From assembly GCA_015654825.1 (NCBI GenBank), contig JAATGE010000085.1, forward strand, positions 1 through 5,046: a stretch of DNA of 5,046 nucleotides, in the 5' to 3' direction. This stretch comes from Rhodospirillales bacterium (lineage in GTDB: Bacteria; Pseudomonadota; Alphaproteobacteria; Acetobacterales; Acetobacteraceae). Positions 3,936 to 5,046 of the stretch are shown here, piece by piece (positions within the stretch are counted from its first letter, which is position 1; every line of letters begins with the position of its first letter). The translations under genes and the position numbers were made by a program. The notes beneath the pieces were generated by a model. That model was not told the origin of the DNA, made no database searches, and saw nothing but the letters and a program-made list of their open reading frames with translations.

Positions 3936-4847
3936 TTACCCAGCCATCGCATGTGCCAAAATCGGCGCCAACGCGCGAAAATCGCGTTCGCGCGGCGCGT
4001 TGGGCCGCCAGGCCAGCCCGATCGTGCGCCACGCGCCGCTGCCGGCCAGCGGCCGCAAATGCAAATCCGTGCCTGCCGTAACACCGGCCGCGACCGCCAT
4101 TTGCGGCAGCAGGGTCGCGCCGAGTCCGCCTGCCACCATGTGCACCAGCGTGTGCAGGCTGGTAGCCGCGAAACCGTCCGGCCCATCGTCGGACAGCCGC
4201 GCCAAATGGCAGGCGGCAAGCACCTGATCGCGCAGGCAGTGCCCATCCTCCAGCAGCAGCAGCGGCTCGGCCGCCAGTTGCTCGGGGGAGACCCGCTCGG
4301 CGGCCGCCAGCGGCGAGCCCGGCGGCAGCGCCGCCACGAACGCGTCGCGGGCGATCGGCAGCGTCGCGCTGCCGGCACAGGCGCATGGCAGGGCCAGCAG
4401 AACCAAGTCTAGCTTGCCGGCGTTCAGCCGGTCGAGGCAGCGCTGTGTCGTGTCCTCGCGCAGCGCCAGGCGCAGGTTCGGGAAGGCGCTGCGCAGGGCC
4501 GGCATCAGGCGCGGCAGCAGGAACGGGCCGATGGTTGGGATGACGCCGAGCCGCAGCCGGCCGGTCATCGGCGCGCGCGCCGCGGCTGCCTGCTCGCAGA
4601 CCGCCTCCAGCGCCGCCAGGGCACTGTGGGCGCGGGCCACGACTTCCATGCCAAGCGGCGTCAGCACCACGCGCTTGCCGGCCGAGCGGTCCAGCAGGGC
4701 CGCGTCCAGCTGGCGCTCCAGGGCGAACAGCCCGGCGGACAGCGTGCTTTGGGTGACCGCGCAGGCGCTCGCGGCGCGGCCGAAGTGCTGCATTTCCGCC
4801 AGGGTGACGAGGTAGCGCAGCTGCTGGGGTGTCGGAAGTGGGTTCAT
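3936..4847 (-). CDS. oxyR: Hydrogen peroxide-sensing LysR-type regulator OxyR
   Basis: OxyR senses H2O2 through a reversible disulfide and activates peroxide-defence genes. The 303-residue product has the LysR winged helix-turn-helix at about 8-66 (LRYLVTLAEMQHFGRAA, then TQSTLSAGLFALE). The substrate-type domain follows, with IPTIGPFLLPRLMP (103-116) and the redox segment LEDGHCLRDQVLAAC (199-213). Cys204 and Cys213 are nine apart, like E. coli Cys199/Cys208. Thr105, Thr134 and His203 sit at positions matching peroxide-pocket residues. The C-terminal RTIGLAWRP is also typical. Length matches the family (about 300-305). ATG 4847 fits the homology (MNPLPTPQQLRYLVTL); the ribosome-binding site is weak. 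It is divergent from an AhpC-type peroxiredoxin, its classic target, and convergent with rnd. Confidence 0.94.
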   Translation of the reverse strand: MNPLPTPQQLRYLVTLAEMQHFGRAASACAVTQSTLSAGLFALERQLDAALLDRSAGKRVVLTPLGMEVVARAHSALAALEAVCEQAAAARAPMTGRLRLGVIPTIGPFLLPRLMPALRSAFPNLRLALREDTTQRCLDRLNAGKLDLVLLALPCACAGSATLPIARDAFVAALPPGSPLAAAERVSPEQLAAEPLLLLEDGHCLRDQVLAACHLARLSDDGPDGFAATSLHTLVHMVAGGLGATLLPQMAVAAGVTAGTDLHLRPLAGSGAWRTIGLAWRPNAPRERDFRALAPILAHAMAG

Positions 4848-4858
4848 CGATGCACTCG

Positions 4859-4895
4859 ATCAAAAGCTTTAATACAATTCATTGGACCCGTCTAT
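4859..4895. promoter_or_regulatory. Candidate OxyR operator between oxyR and the peroxiredoxin gene
   Basis: Four tetramers occur at exact OxyR spacing: ATCA-N7-TAAT-N7-ATTG-N7-CTAT, against the E. coli consensus ATAG-N7-CTAT-N7-ATAG-N7-CTAT. Eleven of 16 consensus bases match, and the right half-site (ATTG-N7-CTAT, 4881-4895) matches 7 of 8. The left half holds AAAGCTTT (4863-4870), a perfect 8-bp palindrome. The site begins 12 bp from the oxyR start, suited to autorepression, and covers the candidate peroxiredoxin -35, suited to activation. Confidence 0.42.
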
Positions 4896-4911
4896 GCTGC
4901 ACTGCCATAAG
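4882..4911 (+). promoter_or_regulatory. Candidate promoter of the peroxiredoxin gene
   Basis: TTGGAC (4882-4887), an 18-base spacer and CATAAG (4906-4911) make a moderate -35/-10 pair. The start of transcription would be near 4918 and the leader about 79 bases. The -35 lies inside the candidate OxyR site, as expected for an OxyR-activated promoter. The leader holds one weak pairing, CCCCG (4921-4925) with CGGGG (4968-4972). Confidence 0.35.
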
Positions 4912-4996
4912 TGGTTCCGACCCCGACAGATTCAGATCAAGGCATCAGGCTGTGGTCCGTGTCAGTACGGGGCGCCTGCAACTGGAGAAGACCCTT

Positions 4997-5046
4997 ATGT
5001 TGACGATCGGCGACAATTTTCCACAGTTCGACCTGGCGGCCGTGAA
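4997..5046 (+). CDS. ahpC: AhpC-type peroxiredoxin, N-terminal fragment (runs off the window)
   Basis: Sixteen codons are visible: MLTIGDNFPQFDLAAV. This is the usual start of 2-Cys peroxiredoxins of the AhpC/Prx1 group (MLTxGDxFPxFxLxAV), which reduce hydrogen peroxide and organic peroxides. The peroxidatic cysteine lies beyond the window. GGAG (4984-4987) sits 9 bases before the ATG. The divergent oxyR with a candidate operator between supports the call. Whether it is the AhpC/AhpF-type protein or another peroxiredoxin cannot be settled from 16 residues. Confidence 0.8.
   Translation, partial: MLTIGDNFPQFDLAAV

Noticed and set aside
3871..4863. 330-codon minus-strand frame overlapping oxyR (start MIECIDEPTSD)
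   Set aside because: It is another frame of the oxyR region, with an Ala/Gly/Arg/Pro-rich product. The oxyR frame has full-length family homology.

Overview
The window is GC-rich, gene-dense bacterial chromosome with strong CTG and GCG codon bias. Three things suggest an alphaproteobacterium, most likely of the Acetobacteraceae (Rhodospirillales): the protein types, the fabI-aroC pairing, and the G/C-rich intergenic hairpins built on CCAGGGG/CCCCTGG. This placement is inference from gene content and style; no rRNA is present.

Left part (1-1853): a minus-strand pair, fabI (enoyl-ACP reductase) followed by the first 13 codons of aroC (chorismate synthase). Their stop and start overlap by one base, so translation is probably coupled. 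Divergent from them is pdxH (pyridoxamine 5'-phosphate oxidase). The 366-bp gap between fabI and pdxH is mostly a ~216-bp inverted pair of structured repeat units.

Middle (1881-3680): a tandem-domain universal stress protein lies 27 bp after pdxH and may share its transcript. An almost perfect ~32-bp inverted repeat follows. Next come a promoter-like sequence, tRNA-Leu(CAG) with encoded CCA, and a short RNase D-type 3'-5' exonuclease gene 46 bp after the tRNA. An exonuclease of the tRNA-trimming family directly behind a tRNA gene is functionally coherent.

Right part (3681-5046): the gap between convergent rnd and oxyR holds two more units of the same repeat family, again facing each other. 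OxyR (minus strand) keeps both redox cysteines. It is divergent from the start of an AhpC-type peroxiredoxin that runs off the window. The shared 149-bp regulatory region holds a sequence with the spacing of an OxyR operator, overlapping the candidate peroxiredoxin -35.

The genes are mainly housekeeping plus a classic peroxide-response pair. The least ordinary content is the intergenic structured repeat family: four copies in two head-to-head pairs, with paired base changes that preserve its hairpins. I found no transposase, CRISPR array, toxin-antitoxin pair or other obvious new system.
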